Below are positions 1 through 11,321 of a DNA stretch of 64,000 bases, in pieces. The stretch comes from Symsagittifera roscoffensis. Its lineage: Eukaryota > Xenacoelomorpha > Acoela > Convolutidae. A model generated the notes under the pieces. It worked only from the letters and a program-made list of their open reading frames with translations. It did no database searches and had not been told where the DNA came from. The position numbers and the translations under genes are program-made. The stretch lies in assembly GCF_963678635.1 (NCBI RefSeq), contig NC_087071.1:30804141-30868140 (forward strand), written 5' to 3'. Within the stretch, counting starts at the first letter, position 1, and each line of letters opens with the position of its first letter.

Positions 1-1889
1 TACTCATCCGTCTGTAAAACATGCTCAATATGAAGTGCTTAAAAATAGTGGAATTTAGTTTTAAAAAAATTTACCCCCACTCAACAAAACCATCGATTTT
101 ACGTTAGAACGAGTGGTTTTACAAGGTGAGATATGAAGCCTAAATAAATCTTGAATAGACTAAATAGTCCACTAGACAAAGTGCATTTAAGTTGAAGTTG
201 TAAATAAGAAATTTTACAGAAGTTTGCAGAATAGAAATGAAGAAATGCCTTAAATGGCACATGCTCGTTACACTAGGCCACTAAACAAGAAAAAATTGAA
301 ATGAAGAGCTGAGTTTTTTTTTTCAATTCCAATAACGGGTCGATGTGCTGAAAAAGTAAGATCATCTGCTTACGATCGTCAGTCCGATTTGACAAAAAAG
401 CTGCTCAGACACTTCCCTCAATATGCCCCTAAATTTTAATTATGAAAAGTACATGAAACGCAACAATTAGCAATCTGCCATAATAAAGGAAAACAGTATG
501 CCTAGCACTATCCTAGCTAAAAACTTATGGTCATAAAGGCAATTTGTATGGCTAGGGCTTCTCTTTAACATTAAATAAAATTTTTAATGTTTTTTGTTCT
601 GTGCTATCGCGTTTTTCCTGAAAAAAAACTTTCTTAAATAGTAAAATTTAACTGGTAAATTTTTCACATGTAATCTGCTTGGTCATATTTGCCTTTTAAA
701 TTAGTACACTGAAACTTTATTGGAGTCATCGCAAAAAAACTGTACATTATAGAAAGTTATACAATAAATTTTTACTAATTATGCTTTATAGATTACTTCA
801 TAGAACAAAATTGCCATGACACTACTGGGGGTTAAATTTGATTGGCTCCATTCTTTTTTTAGCTAGTAAATATTTTTTTAAAATATAGTGCTGACTTAAA
901 TTATCTGGGAACAGGGCATCAAAGAAGGCTGCAATCCGAAGAACGTGCGCAAAACAGTTTTAAAAAAATTTACAAAAAACTTGCTTAATCATACAAGATA
1001 ACTTCAATTATCAGATGAGAAATAAATAAACTTGAACGCTAAAAACTGAACGGTCAAAAACGACTAAGCTGACTGTTTTTTTAAGGTTTTCGATGGATGC
1101 GCTATGCGCGCATCACTATTAGCGACAAAATCAAATTGAGGCCATCCAATTTGTTTTCATCCAATCTCAAATATTATCAAAAAAGCCTGCATGCATTTTT
1201 TAAGAGTCGATGAAGATAATTTTCAATTTTTTTTCAGGAAACTTTTCTGAACACTAAAAAAGAAATGCATTCATAATTATAAAAAATAGGTGCATTTATA
1301 ATTATAATAGCATATTTGAGTGCCCTTAGACAGGTATGCACTTTTTGAGTTCCATTCAAGTTTTTTTTTTGCTAAAGGTATGCAAACATACTCTCCATTT
1401 ATGACATATAAAATTCAGCGAAAAAACGTGATCGATTTCTAGTTTTGAAAATGGAAGTTAGGTTTAGATTTCCAGGCGGAATGAAAACTTCTCAATTGGG
1501 AAAAATTTGTTAAAATTCACGAATTTTTAACAAATTTTAACAAATTCTCGAAATTCGAAGAGCTTGAAAATTGAATTTAGTTTCAGAGATTAAATCAAGT
1601 TTTTGTTCCTTTGCGTTCACTGATTTTTCCGATAATCTGTTGGCCTTGTTTAAATTTCTCATCTTTTGGCTTCTTTTTCTTGCAGTTATTAACTCTTTTC
1701 CAACTATCTGTTGGATAAGTTTAATAAACGCGTAATTTAAAATAAAATTAGTTTCAGATCAATTAACATTGAGTCTAATTATGGCCTAAAACACCGTTTC
1801 CCAATTATAAACATTGCTGCCTTTTGAACAAACGTGACTAAAATTTTAGTTTTGATTTCAACTTAAATCATTTTATTTTTGTTTTACAG

Positions 1890-2119
1890 ATTTTTTTGTT
1901 GGATTTTCTAGGCGCACAAAAGGCAACATTCAAGAATTTTTATTACCAGTGCTTGCCACCTGAAAACTACTTGTGTGGACCTGGGCCTGTTACAACCGAA
2001 TTGAAAAATCAATATCAAAATGGTGACTGCAAAGATATGTCTGACAAAAACTTATGTTTATTATGTGCAATGTGTTTGGACGATAAACGTGGAACTAATC
2101 GAAAGCAGGCAAATATCAG
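1890..2119 (+). CDS. Internal exon of an unrecognised cysteine-rich protein (copy 1)
   Basis: The acceptor is TTTTTGTTTTACAG and the donor is ATCAG|GTTTGT. The frame encodes about 75 residues, including the motif CGPGPVTTELKNQ and a cysteine cluster CLLCAMCLDD. I do not recognise the family. The exon is the paralogue of 37,003-37,231, nearly identical in protein sequence. Relative to copy 2 it has one extra base in the T run just after the acceptor, so the incoming reading phase differs: either a frame lesion in this copy, a shifted acceptor, or a homopolymer error in the assembly. The upstream exon would lie outside the window. The exon ends two bases into a codon. Confidence 0.6.
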
Positions 2120-5100
2120 GTTTGTCTGCACAATCATACGTTGTTCTAGTTATTTTGTATAACTTGGTCAATCTGCTGGTTATTAAGATTCATTTAACAT
2201 AGTTTACACCATTGATTAGGTCATTTAGTTTGGCTCATTTTTGATTTTTATTAGTTTTTTTGAGTTTTTAAATTCAGTTCAATTTGTTTGTTAAAGAGGC
2301 CAACTCTATTATCGAGCTGAAAAACTGTACAAAGTTAATATTAACAGTCGATATATACTCTTTTATAGGTCTCGATGATTTTTTCAGGAAAAATCTGAAA
2401 ATTTGTACAGGCTTAATAGTATTTTTTTTGCGGCTTGACTTTTGATTTTTTTGTATTCAATTTTGATATAGAAAGTGTAATGAAGGTAATGGCGTCCCTC
2501 GTATAGATCTTGGTGATTTTTTGTTGTTTTTTTTCCAGGGAGAGGTCCTAAATTGCTCTTATAACTACAGATGAGTTTTCATACATATTAATGCCTTTTT
2601 AAAATTATTTTTGAGTTTAATTGAAATTCATGTGCTTGAAATTGCGTAAAAAGCACTCATCGATGAATACGAAAAGATGCGATCAATTTCTGCTTTCGAA
2701 AAGGAACTTCAGTTTTTAGATTTCCAGCGGAATGAAAAACTATTCCTATTGATCCCAATTTCCCCCAGTTGGGTTAATGTTATCAAACAAGCGCCAGTAA
2801 AATATTGTTATAAAAGTTGATAGAGTGTAAAATGCGTCTATTTCTTCCTCTGAAAAACGAAACTTGAGATTTTTTCAACAAAGTGCTTTTTTTCTAGTTA
2901 CTTCCGTTCATTAGTGTTTTCCATCTGTCAGTTCGCTATGTTTTCTTTTTTCAAAAGAAGATGAACTTCACTATTGAAAATAGAAACTGTACAGGTCACG
3001 GAAAACGTGATCGACCTCTAATATCAAAAAAATCAGACTTTCCAGCGAAACAAAAATTTTATCTGCTGCTCCGCTTTTTCCAAAGTGAGTTAATTTTTGC
3101 AAAAATGTAAATCAAAAATTTATCGAAGAAAATGAAGGCTTTCTTGTTTTGGTCATTCGGATTTTGAATTTTTTTGTATGAAAACAACAACTCACAAACT
3201 TCATGTTTTTTATGAACGTAGTGAAAGTAATGAACGTAGTGAATACTCTTTGATAGGTCTTGGTGTGCGTTTTTGTGTTTTTTTCTTCAAAAAAAACTTG
3301 AAATTTGTTCACTCTCAGTTTTGATTCTTTGCTGTGTGACTTTTGATTTCTTTTCATATTCATTTCATTTTTTTTGTAAAAAGAAAATTAAATTCCACGA
3401 TCGAACAGGAAGAGCGTAAAGGTCACAAAAAACGTGATCGGGTTCTAGTTTTGATAGTGGAACTTTAATATCAGATTTCTAAATAGATTTCAAATTTTAC
3501 CTTTGGACTCACTTTTCTCAAATTGGGTTGATTTTATCAAAAAAGTACCAATCGTTTTTTGGTCTTGAAAGTCAAAGAACTTTGAGGCCATCTAATATTT
3601 TTCTTAAAAATTCAAAAATAGGCATTTTTTTGTGAAAAAAAAACAATTCAGTTCTTTCTCTGCGTTCATTTTTTTTCCAACTGTCAGTTAGCTATGCTTT
3701 TACTTGCGTTAATTGATTTTTTCCAAATATCTGTTGGCAATGCTTTTGCATTAAAACGACCATTTTTTGTTTCAAATTGTACCGTTTTTGCTCAGAGTAT
3801 TTTATCGTTTTTTGGCTGTAGAGTCATTTTTGGCCCGTATATAAAAACGTAAATAAAATTCCGCTTCTCCATTTCTTTTCTAAAACAATTTTTTAAAATT
3901 TCAGATCCAAAAAAATCTGAGTTTGTCGTGGTTGATTTTTTAACTAAACGACACTAAAAATTAGTTATGCAAAAACTTGAAGAATAATTTTACTCGTTAC
4001 AAAAGTAAGAGATGATGGGAGGATGATATTGTGCACTGAAATTTTTTAAAGTGTCTAAAAAATGCAGCTTCTTAGAAAAAAAAATATCTCCAGCCCCCTT
4101 CCCCACTTAATTAATTTGTATCTCCCCTAAATCTGCCACTGAATGTCTGTAGGAGATATTGTGCGACGCAAATCCAGGTAACACGCAATGAACATCATCT
4201 AGGATCGACTAATATAATGTATATAAGTTTCTGCAGTTCTGACTCAAGATGTGACGAAAAATGATAATTCCCGTTCAGATCCGTCACCCTATGAATCGCA
4301 TTGAAAAAATTCCAGAAATTGACAAATTCTTGAAAAAAGTCAATTGTATGACTATTATTGCAAGAGAGCTATGAAGATATCGGAACATTTTCAAGAGTTT
4401 TCGAGTAGCTTCAAAGCAAACACAAAAGTTTCAAAAATAATTAGGTTAAGAGTTTTTGATTTTTCAATGCATTTTAAAGAAGGAAGGGTCGAAAAGGAAA
4501 CAAAATTGTACCGTTTTAGTTTATTATTTTTGTTTTTCAAGATTTCCTATTCAATTAAAATCAAATTAATAGCTGAAACCGACTCCTTTTATGGAAACTA
4601 CATAAAACTGGTCATTAGTCTTGGTTGTTTTTTCTGCATTCAAAATTTTGGAAAAAAAATTGAAAAACACCTGAAACATTTAACTTTTCTTCAGCTCAAG
4701 AATAGTTATTAGTTGTAATAGAGCTTAGTTTTCAACAAAATGTGCGTACGGAAAATTAAAAAAAAAATGGTCTAACTTTCTTAATTGAGTTCTTTTTTCA
4801 TTTTAAAAAATGTCTTGATTTGAAAACTAATTCAATTGCTAAAACGTAGACAATTTGAGCTTTCTTGTTACGTGGAAAATTAATGGTATTTTCAAGGAGT
4901 TTTAAGATTCGCTGGAAAAGTGAAGAATTCACAAGAGTTCGTGATTTTTCGCGGTTCAAATTTTAATTTTTTCTTAAGTTCAAATCATTTCCTTTGCTAA
5001 ACTAAAAACAAATTCTAGTTTCGAAAGTGAATTCTAATTTCTAGATTATCATTGAGAAAGAAAAATTACCCATCGATCTCAAGTTTTCAGAATAGTTATC

Positions 5101-8100
5101 AAAGAATGTCAATTATAATTGTTTTTAAAATTCAAATAATTTCAACTTGTAATAGTTTTTTTGGAAAATTGAATGTTGAAAAAACATTTCAATCATTGTT
5201 TATTCAGTACATGCTCTATATTTTGTCCAACTTTCTGTTGACTGTGATTTCACTCAATCCTATCAAAGTTGATTCACATTTCTTAATGGTAGATGCAGCC
5301 CAACGTCAATATCCAAAACGACATCAACGCATATTTCTTACTATAAATTCAGAAACAAAAAGCACATGAGACAATTTTTGATTATTTTATCTTAAAACAT
5401 ACGTTTTTTTTTCAATTTCAACAAAGTTTGCAGAGTGTTTTTGAATTTGAAAAAAATTGAAGAACGGAAAAATAATTTGCGCTGACTTATTAGGGTCGAA
5501 TTATTTCCATCCAAATTTTCAATCAAAATATTCATAACTTTCAATTGATTTAACAACTTTTTGAAATACTGAATCAATTTTGAACCACTGATTTCTGAAT
5601 AAATAGCGAAATAGAGAAAAGGCTCCAGACAATAAGGGCTTGCTGAAAATAACAACAGAACAGAGCAACTTGTTCCCTACCCAAACTCCAGTGCGACCCA
5701 ACAAAGATTGCCAGGTATTTTGACCAAAATGTGTTAGGCAAACATCCGGTCTGATTTATTTATTGAGTTTGGGGGATCGGAATACAATACTTCTCTCACA
5801 AGGCGTGTAGGGTAATTAGGTAAACAAGCAAAACTTCAGCAGATAAAAAGCATCAAAAAATTATTAAAGTTTGTCATTATTGAAGCATTCTTAAACGTCA
5901 ATGAACCATGTACAAGGAACCCACTTAAGTCTTGTGTTTTTTTTCGGAAAAGATTTGCAAAACTTGTTTGCGCTCAAAATCAATTTTTTAGCTTCAAGAT
6001 CTGATACAAAAAAAACGAAAATAAACCAAAACTAATCCGAAAGCAAAGTTTCTCCCAACATTTGCAATGCTTATTTAGTCGCCTTTACAAAAAAAGACTA
6101 GAAAAAGAGAATTATTTTTTTTTCAGTTCAAAAAATCCTGCTGAAGCCGCTAAAAAAAATTAAAATAGACTTTTCTAAACCTAATTTTTTGTTTTGTCCA
6201 TAAAATCTACTCGAAAGTTGTCAAAATTCTTTAAAATGTCAACCGTTTTCCTCAACGCTGAGAAAATCAATTTGCGTCGTTCGAATTGCATTTTTAATGT
6301 TGTTTATTTGGGTAAAAGTTTCAATATCAAATCAAAATGTTCAGGCCAGGTTCATTACTAAAAAATGCTGGACAACTTCCGATAACTATTTGTGCTATCA
6401 GGTTTTGTGTGGAAAAAAAAACAAACAGAAAAAAAAACACTATAACTAACCTAAAGACAAAGTTCCTTCCGGCTTTTTGTGGTCGCAAAAATACACCGAA
6501 TTGAAAATAGCAGTTGAAAAATTATGTGGGTTAGTGTCTGGAAATGTCTAAAACAAAAAGAAAAAAAGATCAATTGAAATTAAAAAGTCTCATTAGTTTC
6601 TCAGAATCATAATTGATTCGAAATGACATAACAGAAAAGAAAAATGATCTTCAAATATGACATTCAAAATGACCTTTTGGTTTGAACACTCAATCTCTAA
6701 GGCAACTTTCTCACATAAATCAATTTCGTTTAGTTCTTTGCAAATTAGGGAATTTTCTATTGCGTTGTCTGATTCTTATCTCCAAACTATGGAGTCAACA
6801 TTAGAGCAAATGCTCTGTAATCAAAAAGCAATGTGACCGCATTTTTCAAAATTTGATTCAAGATTGTGTCAAACGATTTTTTAATGTTGTTAATTACCTC
6901 AAGACGAAAGGGGAACCGTATTCAAGGCCGAATCGAGCTCGTGATTTGACTCGTATACTGCTTTGAGGCATAACGTAAGCGTTTTCCTATAAAAATTTTG
7001 CAGCAACGAAAGAAAAAACCAGATAACTGGACTTCAGCTAATTTACTGACAAATGCCTTGGCTCTTTTCCAGTTCCCCCCTTTCAAAATAACGAGTTTTA
7101 TATTTGTTTTACGTGTTATTACGGCTGAATGCGTGAAGTTACGCTGTAAAGTATGAAGAACAAATCTGTTCAGAATTGTCGATTTGTTCACCACACCAAA
7201 TTTCATTGCATTGTGACAACGTTAATTAGACTTTTCAAAATTGAATTTGAAAGGGGGGGGGAACTGGAAAAGAGCCAATGCTTTCAATGATTTGAAGTCA
7301 AGCTATTATAGTCGTATTTTTGTTTGGGTTAGTTTTTGGGGAGATTCTGACAAAGAAACGACCGCAGTTTTTTTTGTTTTATTCGGTAACAAGATTAAAG
7401 GTAATAAAATGCTGCAAAAATAAGACTCTCTAATCAATTTGATAACAAATACATAGCTGTATTTTCTTTGAAAAGCCGTCAGTTGATCCAAAACCGAAGT
7501 TTTTTTATAAAGTGTGATCATGTCAGTGCCAGTTTAAATGATTTTTTTTAATGATCTGTAATCCCTTTAGTTGAAGTAGAATGCTTTTCGATAATAAAAA
7601 ATGAGTCAAACTTATTTTTCGGGCTTGTTTTTCAAAACAGTTTTCGCCCGAAGATGAACTTATTTAGACTCAGTTAGATTTTTGGTAAATCTATAATTAA
7701 ATATCCTTATTTAACTGATACAAAAATTTCTCTTAGTGGTACCATGCGATAATTTTATGCGACAAAATTTTTTCGTTCGCGTTCTATGAAACACTCAAAA
7801 AGTTTCGACAAAAAAGAAATTTTTTTCAAGCCGAACCGCCTAAGATGCTAGATACATCATTGAAACTTTTTAAAAATACTTTTAAAATAAACGTGCACGA
7901 GAAACAGCATTCACAAAGAGCAGTTATGCTGAGCAGTAAAACTGATAATGAAATTTGAATGAAAAACTAGAAGTTGTCTGTATCTTAATTTTCGGGTTGA
8001 TTGGAAAAACTCACGGCATGTTAGATTAAGTCAGTATTTAAAACGATATTAGGCCATCTCCATTGTTTTCCGTACTCTATATGCTTTTTGACATTTCTAG

Positions 8101-9169
8101 GACAAAAAATGGTCAGACTGTTACGCATCTCTCATGCCTTTGTGTACTTAGAGCGCAAATTTTCAAGATTCATGCGAAGGAATGCAAGACTTGTAGAATT
8201 ATTTGGCTCTTTTCCACTCACTGCCGTTTTAAACTTTCAATATTTAAATTTTTTTTCTCTGCTCTAAGGGCTAAATAAGTGATTTTCTGATATACGTATG
8301 AAACGCAAACCTTTTTACAGTAGATAGTTTGTTAACCGCACAAAACTTTACGGGGAGGGAGTTGAAGATAGGGGGAACGTGGAAACCACCCGAATTATGC
8401 AAGGAATGAATTCTTAATTTGAAATTTGAATTGCCAAATCTTGTAAGATACAAAGAGCTGGAACATTTCCTTTGCTGTGAAAAGCTTTTTAAAAAAATGT
8501 CGGAAGAGCTGAACCAATGTATCCTAATTTTTAAGTAGTGGTCAATCAATACGCAGTATGGTCTAAGAGCAGAATGGATCCAAGAGCAAAAAAAAAAACA
8601 AAAATTTTATTTTTTACAAGCTAATCGTTAAATTATATATAAGAATTGACAATATTTCCAAGGAAACGAGCTTTAATGCATAAAATCAGTAATTTTTTCA
8701 AGATTATAAACAAACCAAGGAAAAAACTTCTTAAAATTATTCAATTTATGAATAATTTTTTCCATTTCTTGGTATTGTTGACTATTCTTATAATTGTTTA
8801 TCAATGAACCCGTATAAACCAAAAGTCAATCATTTTCTGTTTTTCTACTCCTCCCGCACCGAGCACCCATGGATTCTAATTGACTATAACGGATTATCGG
8901 GTCAAAATAACCCATTATTATCCATCAAAATTGTAAAAACTCAGACCAGGAAATTAATAATTTTGCCATTATATTCGATATGTTCGATTATTTTTGAAAA
9001 CAAAATCCATTACAATCCAATATAATTGATTATAATCCACTTGTTTTAGAACTAATTTTGATTATTGTTACAGAAAATTCGCAAATTTTGCAAACAAATT
9101 GGCAAAACGAATGCCAAGGCTTTCACAAAATGCCATGTTTCAATTTGAACTCCTCGAGTTGTCTTACCT
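2120..9169. other. Non-coding intronic sequence of duplication copy 1
   Basis: This is AT-rich sequence with many A and T runs. I found no exon with convincing splice sites or protein similarity. A 122-codon ORF at 4,344-4,712 is disrupted in the second copy, so it is not supported as a gene. Confidence 0.6.
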
Positions 9170-9297
9170 CTGGCAGGGATGGGGTGGGAAACTGGCAGGG
9201 ATTGGTTGGATTGGGGGTGGTAAACGCGGGGAGAGGTAAAGTACATGTGGGAGGGGGTAAAAGTAAATGAGGTCAAACTGGGGGAGGGGGTGGTACT
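9170..9297 (+). repeat. G-rich tract at duplication edge
   Basis: The plus strand carries many G runs, for example GGGGTGGG, GGGGGTGG, GGGAGGGGG and GGGGGAGGGGGTGG, with almost no C. The same tract occurs at 44,279-44,408. Such a strand could form G-quadruplexes. In copy 1 the duplicated sequence stops here and the retroelement begins about 15 bases later. Confidence 0.6.
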
Positions 9298-9312
9298 GAG
9301 TTAGGACTGGGG

Positions 9313-9791
9313 TGTATAACTCATAGAGTAATTTCGGATAGGGTACACCGTCTGCTCGTCACGCTATCTTATTTTCGGCCGGATAGATTCGTGCAACTTC
9401 TTAGTCTAATACCGATCCTAATCTTACTCTTATACTATCTAGTCTCAGGTTGTTTAACTAGTCTCTGCTAGGCTCAATAGATCTAGGGTATACTGGTTTA
9501 TTGCGGCTGCTGAAGTGCTCGGGAGAGTCCAACTAATTTCTAAGTTAAATTCAAATCTCTCTGGTGCTGAAATTACAAGTAACTTCAGCACTTACAAATA
9601 AGTGGGTTGTTAGTTAGATGGATCATGATTGGTTAATATTAAATACTTTACATTGGTAAAACATTTAATTTATCCAATCATAAAATATAGTTTAGATCAG
9701 GTTCCACCCATCCGGGTTTTACAGAATTTTTTAGAACAGTTCTTCTGTAGTTCAAGGATGGATGATGGACGTTGGTATTTGGCGAACATCA
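9313..9791 (-). repeat. Candidate 3' LTR of the complex retroelement
   Basis: On the plus strand this begins TGTATAACTCATAG and ends GGCGAACATCA, giving TG...CA termini on both strands. On the sense (minus) strand it is directly preceded by a purine-rich run, AAAAAGGAAACAAAAGAAAA, which would serve as polypurine tract. The left end lies just past the duplication breakpoint. The partner LTR is not in the window, so the call rests on these hallmarks only. Confidence 0.35.
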
Positions 9792-11239
9792 TTTTTCTTT
9801 TGTTTCCTTTTTGTTAAGGAAGTTCCAGGGATCTGGAATTGAGGACACAAGACGTTGTGTTCTTCTTGTGACAACGACTGAGTCTCTGCAACAGCATCAA
9901 TTCTGGTTTCAGAATGGTTGGCTATGTCAGGTTTTTCTGTTCTTCGGAGAGAACTTCTTTTGTGTTTGATCTAGCTCGGGAATGGCGTGGAGATTGTGCG
10001 TGGAGGGGATGCCTGGTTACTCGGATCTGTACGTATACTTGAACATCGAGGTGGTCATTGGTCTAGTTCAATGAAGTCCTTTTCTGCGAAGTCAAGTCGT
10101 ACTCTAAATCCTTTGAGTTGTGATTGTGAGCGGCATATCGATTGTAGTTGGTCATTCTCTCTCGAGTGTAGTGAGGTCGTCTTGTCTTTTGATGTTCGTC
10201 CTTGGTGTTGTATTCTGATCTATATATTGCATCATGTAATTTTACATTTTATAAATCTTTTATTAGTTTAATATATTTTTTAATAATGATTTTAGTTAGT
10301 TGTTTTCACAAAAGCTTTTTGTTTTAGTTCGGTTATTTTGAAGAGTTACTCACCCTTGAGTAGCTCTTATTAAAAATAAAGGTGTGGTCACAAAGCGTGG
10401 ATGTAGCGCGGTGGGTTAGGCCGGCTATAGAGCATGCTCAGGACGTCCTTTCCTGGTGGGTTAGGCCAGGTGTGGGAGTATGATTTCATGCGGTTTTTAT
10501 GAGGAGTCCTGTTATGTGACAACATTTTATGTTGGGTTTGTTGTGGTTTTACTTATGTCTTGTTGGTTATGTACTTTGTTCAAAAAGCAAATTGTTTGTG
10601 GTATGGGTTTGTCTTTCGACTTTTTTGTGTTTTATTATTTCTTTCTAAGACTTTGTAATAGTCTTCAAAAGAATAAATTATCCAGTTTTAAACTGGGTTA
10701 GTCCGGTTTGGGTACCGTTGGTTTCCTTTTCTTAGTCATGCTGTTATTTTATGATTTGTGGTATTTAGTAAGCTGCGTTGGTTAGTTTTGTTTAGTATAT
10801 GATTCCTTTCCAACCGGGTTAAAGGAAAGTTTGAAACTTTTTATTATATGTTAGAGTTGTTGAGTGTGAAAACTTGAAACTGAAATTCATTATTTTAAAC
10901 AATTCTTCGTGGGCGAGCTGTGTGAGTGTGGATAGAATTTCTGTGCGAATGAATGAAAATATCAAAAGGTTAGTACTGCAATTGCATTTTATTAATTTAC
11001 TGCATAGAATTTGGAAATTTACTGCTAGTAATGGGGGAATTCTAAGATACAAATTTTCATCATATGTAGATTTACTGCTTTGGGGGAAAATTTTATAAAT
11101 TAATTTACTGCATTGGTATTATATTTATTTAATTGTTGGTGCAAAAGTTAAAAGGGTCTTAAACAGTTTTGAAGAAGTTTGCTATTTTTTATTTTTCTTT
11201 TGTGAATTTTTCAGATGATCGAAGATGAAGGCTAAAAAT
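9792..11239 (-). other. 3' non-coding region of the complex retroelement
   Basis: No convincing ORF is seen on the sense strand. It holds two copies of GGCCTAACCCACC about 46 bases apart (10,410-10,475), a 10-bp hairpin at 10,342-10,367 that contains a GGGTGAGT donor-like sequence on the minus strand, several copies of GCAGTAAAT (10,975-11,115) and an AATAAA-type signal near 11,125-11,135. Confidence 0.5.
10975..11115 (-). promoter_or_regulatory. Cluster of GCAGTAAAT motifs downstream of ORF E
   Basis: On the sense strand the 9-mer GCAGTAAAT occurs four times (around 11,107, 11,074, 11,024 and 10,999), plus a related GCAGTACTA. The same motif appears twice in the matching position downstream of the ORF E relic (51,925-52,012), so it outlived the coding sequence around it. 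The function is unknown; RNA processing or packaging are guesses. Confidence 0.4.
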
Positions 11240-11318
11240 CTAAAGAAAACATGAATAAAGAATGGTGAGTTTTTCAATATTTTAATTAGTTAGTAATATT
11301 CATTTAATTCATACTTAC
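11240..11318 (-). other. Predicted intron directly after the ORF E stop codon
   Basis: The donor CAG|GTAAGT starts three bases after the ORF E stop. A perfect TACTAAC branch-site sequence lies at 11,289-11,295 and the acceptor TTTTCTTTAG at 11,240-11,249, giving a 79-nt intron; a second AG lies 8 nt further on. The ACTAACTAA core and the acceptor region are also recognisable downstream of the relic at 52,140-52,215. Confidence 0.55.
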
Positions 11319-11321
11319 CTG

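Larger units (their letters stand above)
1..9297 (+). repeat. Segmental duplication, copy 1
   Basis: This stretch is collinear with 35,114-44,409 in the same orientation. Landmarks shared in order include the exon at 1,890-2,119, the ATTTATTAGC-rich spacers, the sequence around 5,270-5,700 and the G-rich tract at 9,170-9,297. By eye, divergence is a few percent, higher in the first 4-5 kb than in the last 4 kb. The copy probably starts upstream of the window. Its right end coincides with the G-rich tract and the junction with the retroelement. Apart from the exon I see only non-coding intronic sequence; short ORFs that occur in both copies are shared by descent and show no sign of selection. 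Confidence 0.93.

Noticed and set aside
4344-4712. 122-codon plus-strand ORF
   Set aside because: Disrupted in the second copy (39,368-39,724), AT-driven composition, no domain and no splice signals.
9058-9276. Overlapping ORFs on both strands behind a TTGTTACAG acceptor, present in both duplication copies
   Set aside because: The low-complexity G-rich plus frame and its shadow on the minus strand are shared only because the duplication is recent; the splice phase does not fit the exon at 1,890 and no donor or domain supports it.
10410-10475. CCTAACCC in the minus strand as telomere-like repeat
   Set aside because: Only two spaced copies within a longer 13-bp repeat; not a telomeric array.
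11214-11263. Small plus-strand exon (CAG acceptor and AATG|GTGAGT donor) conserved opposite the ORF E end
   Set aside because: The same conserved bases are better explained by the minus-strand intron with donor, TACTAAC branch site and acceptor; the plus-strand piece has stops.
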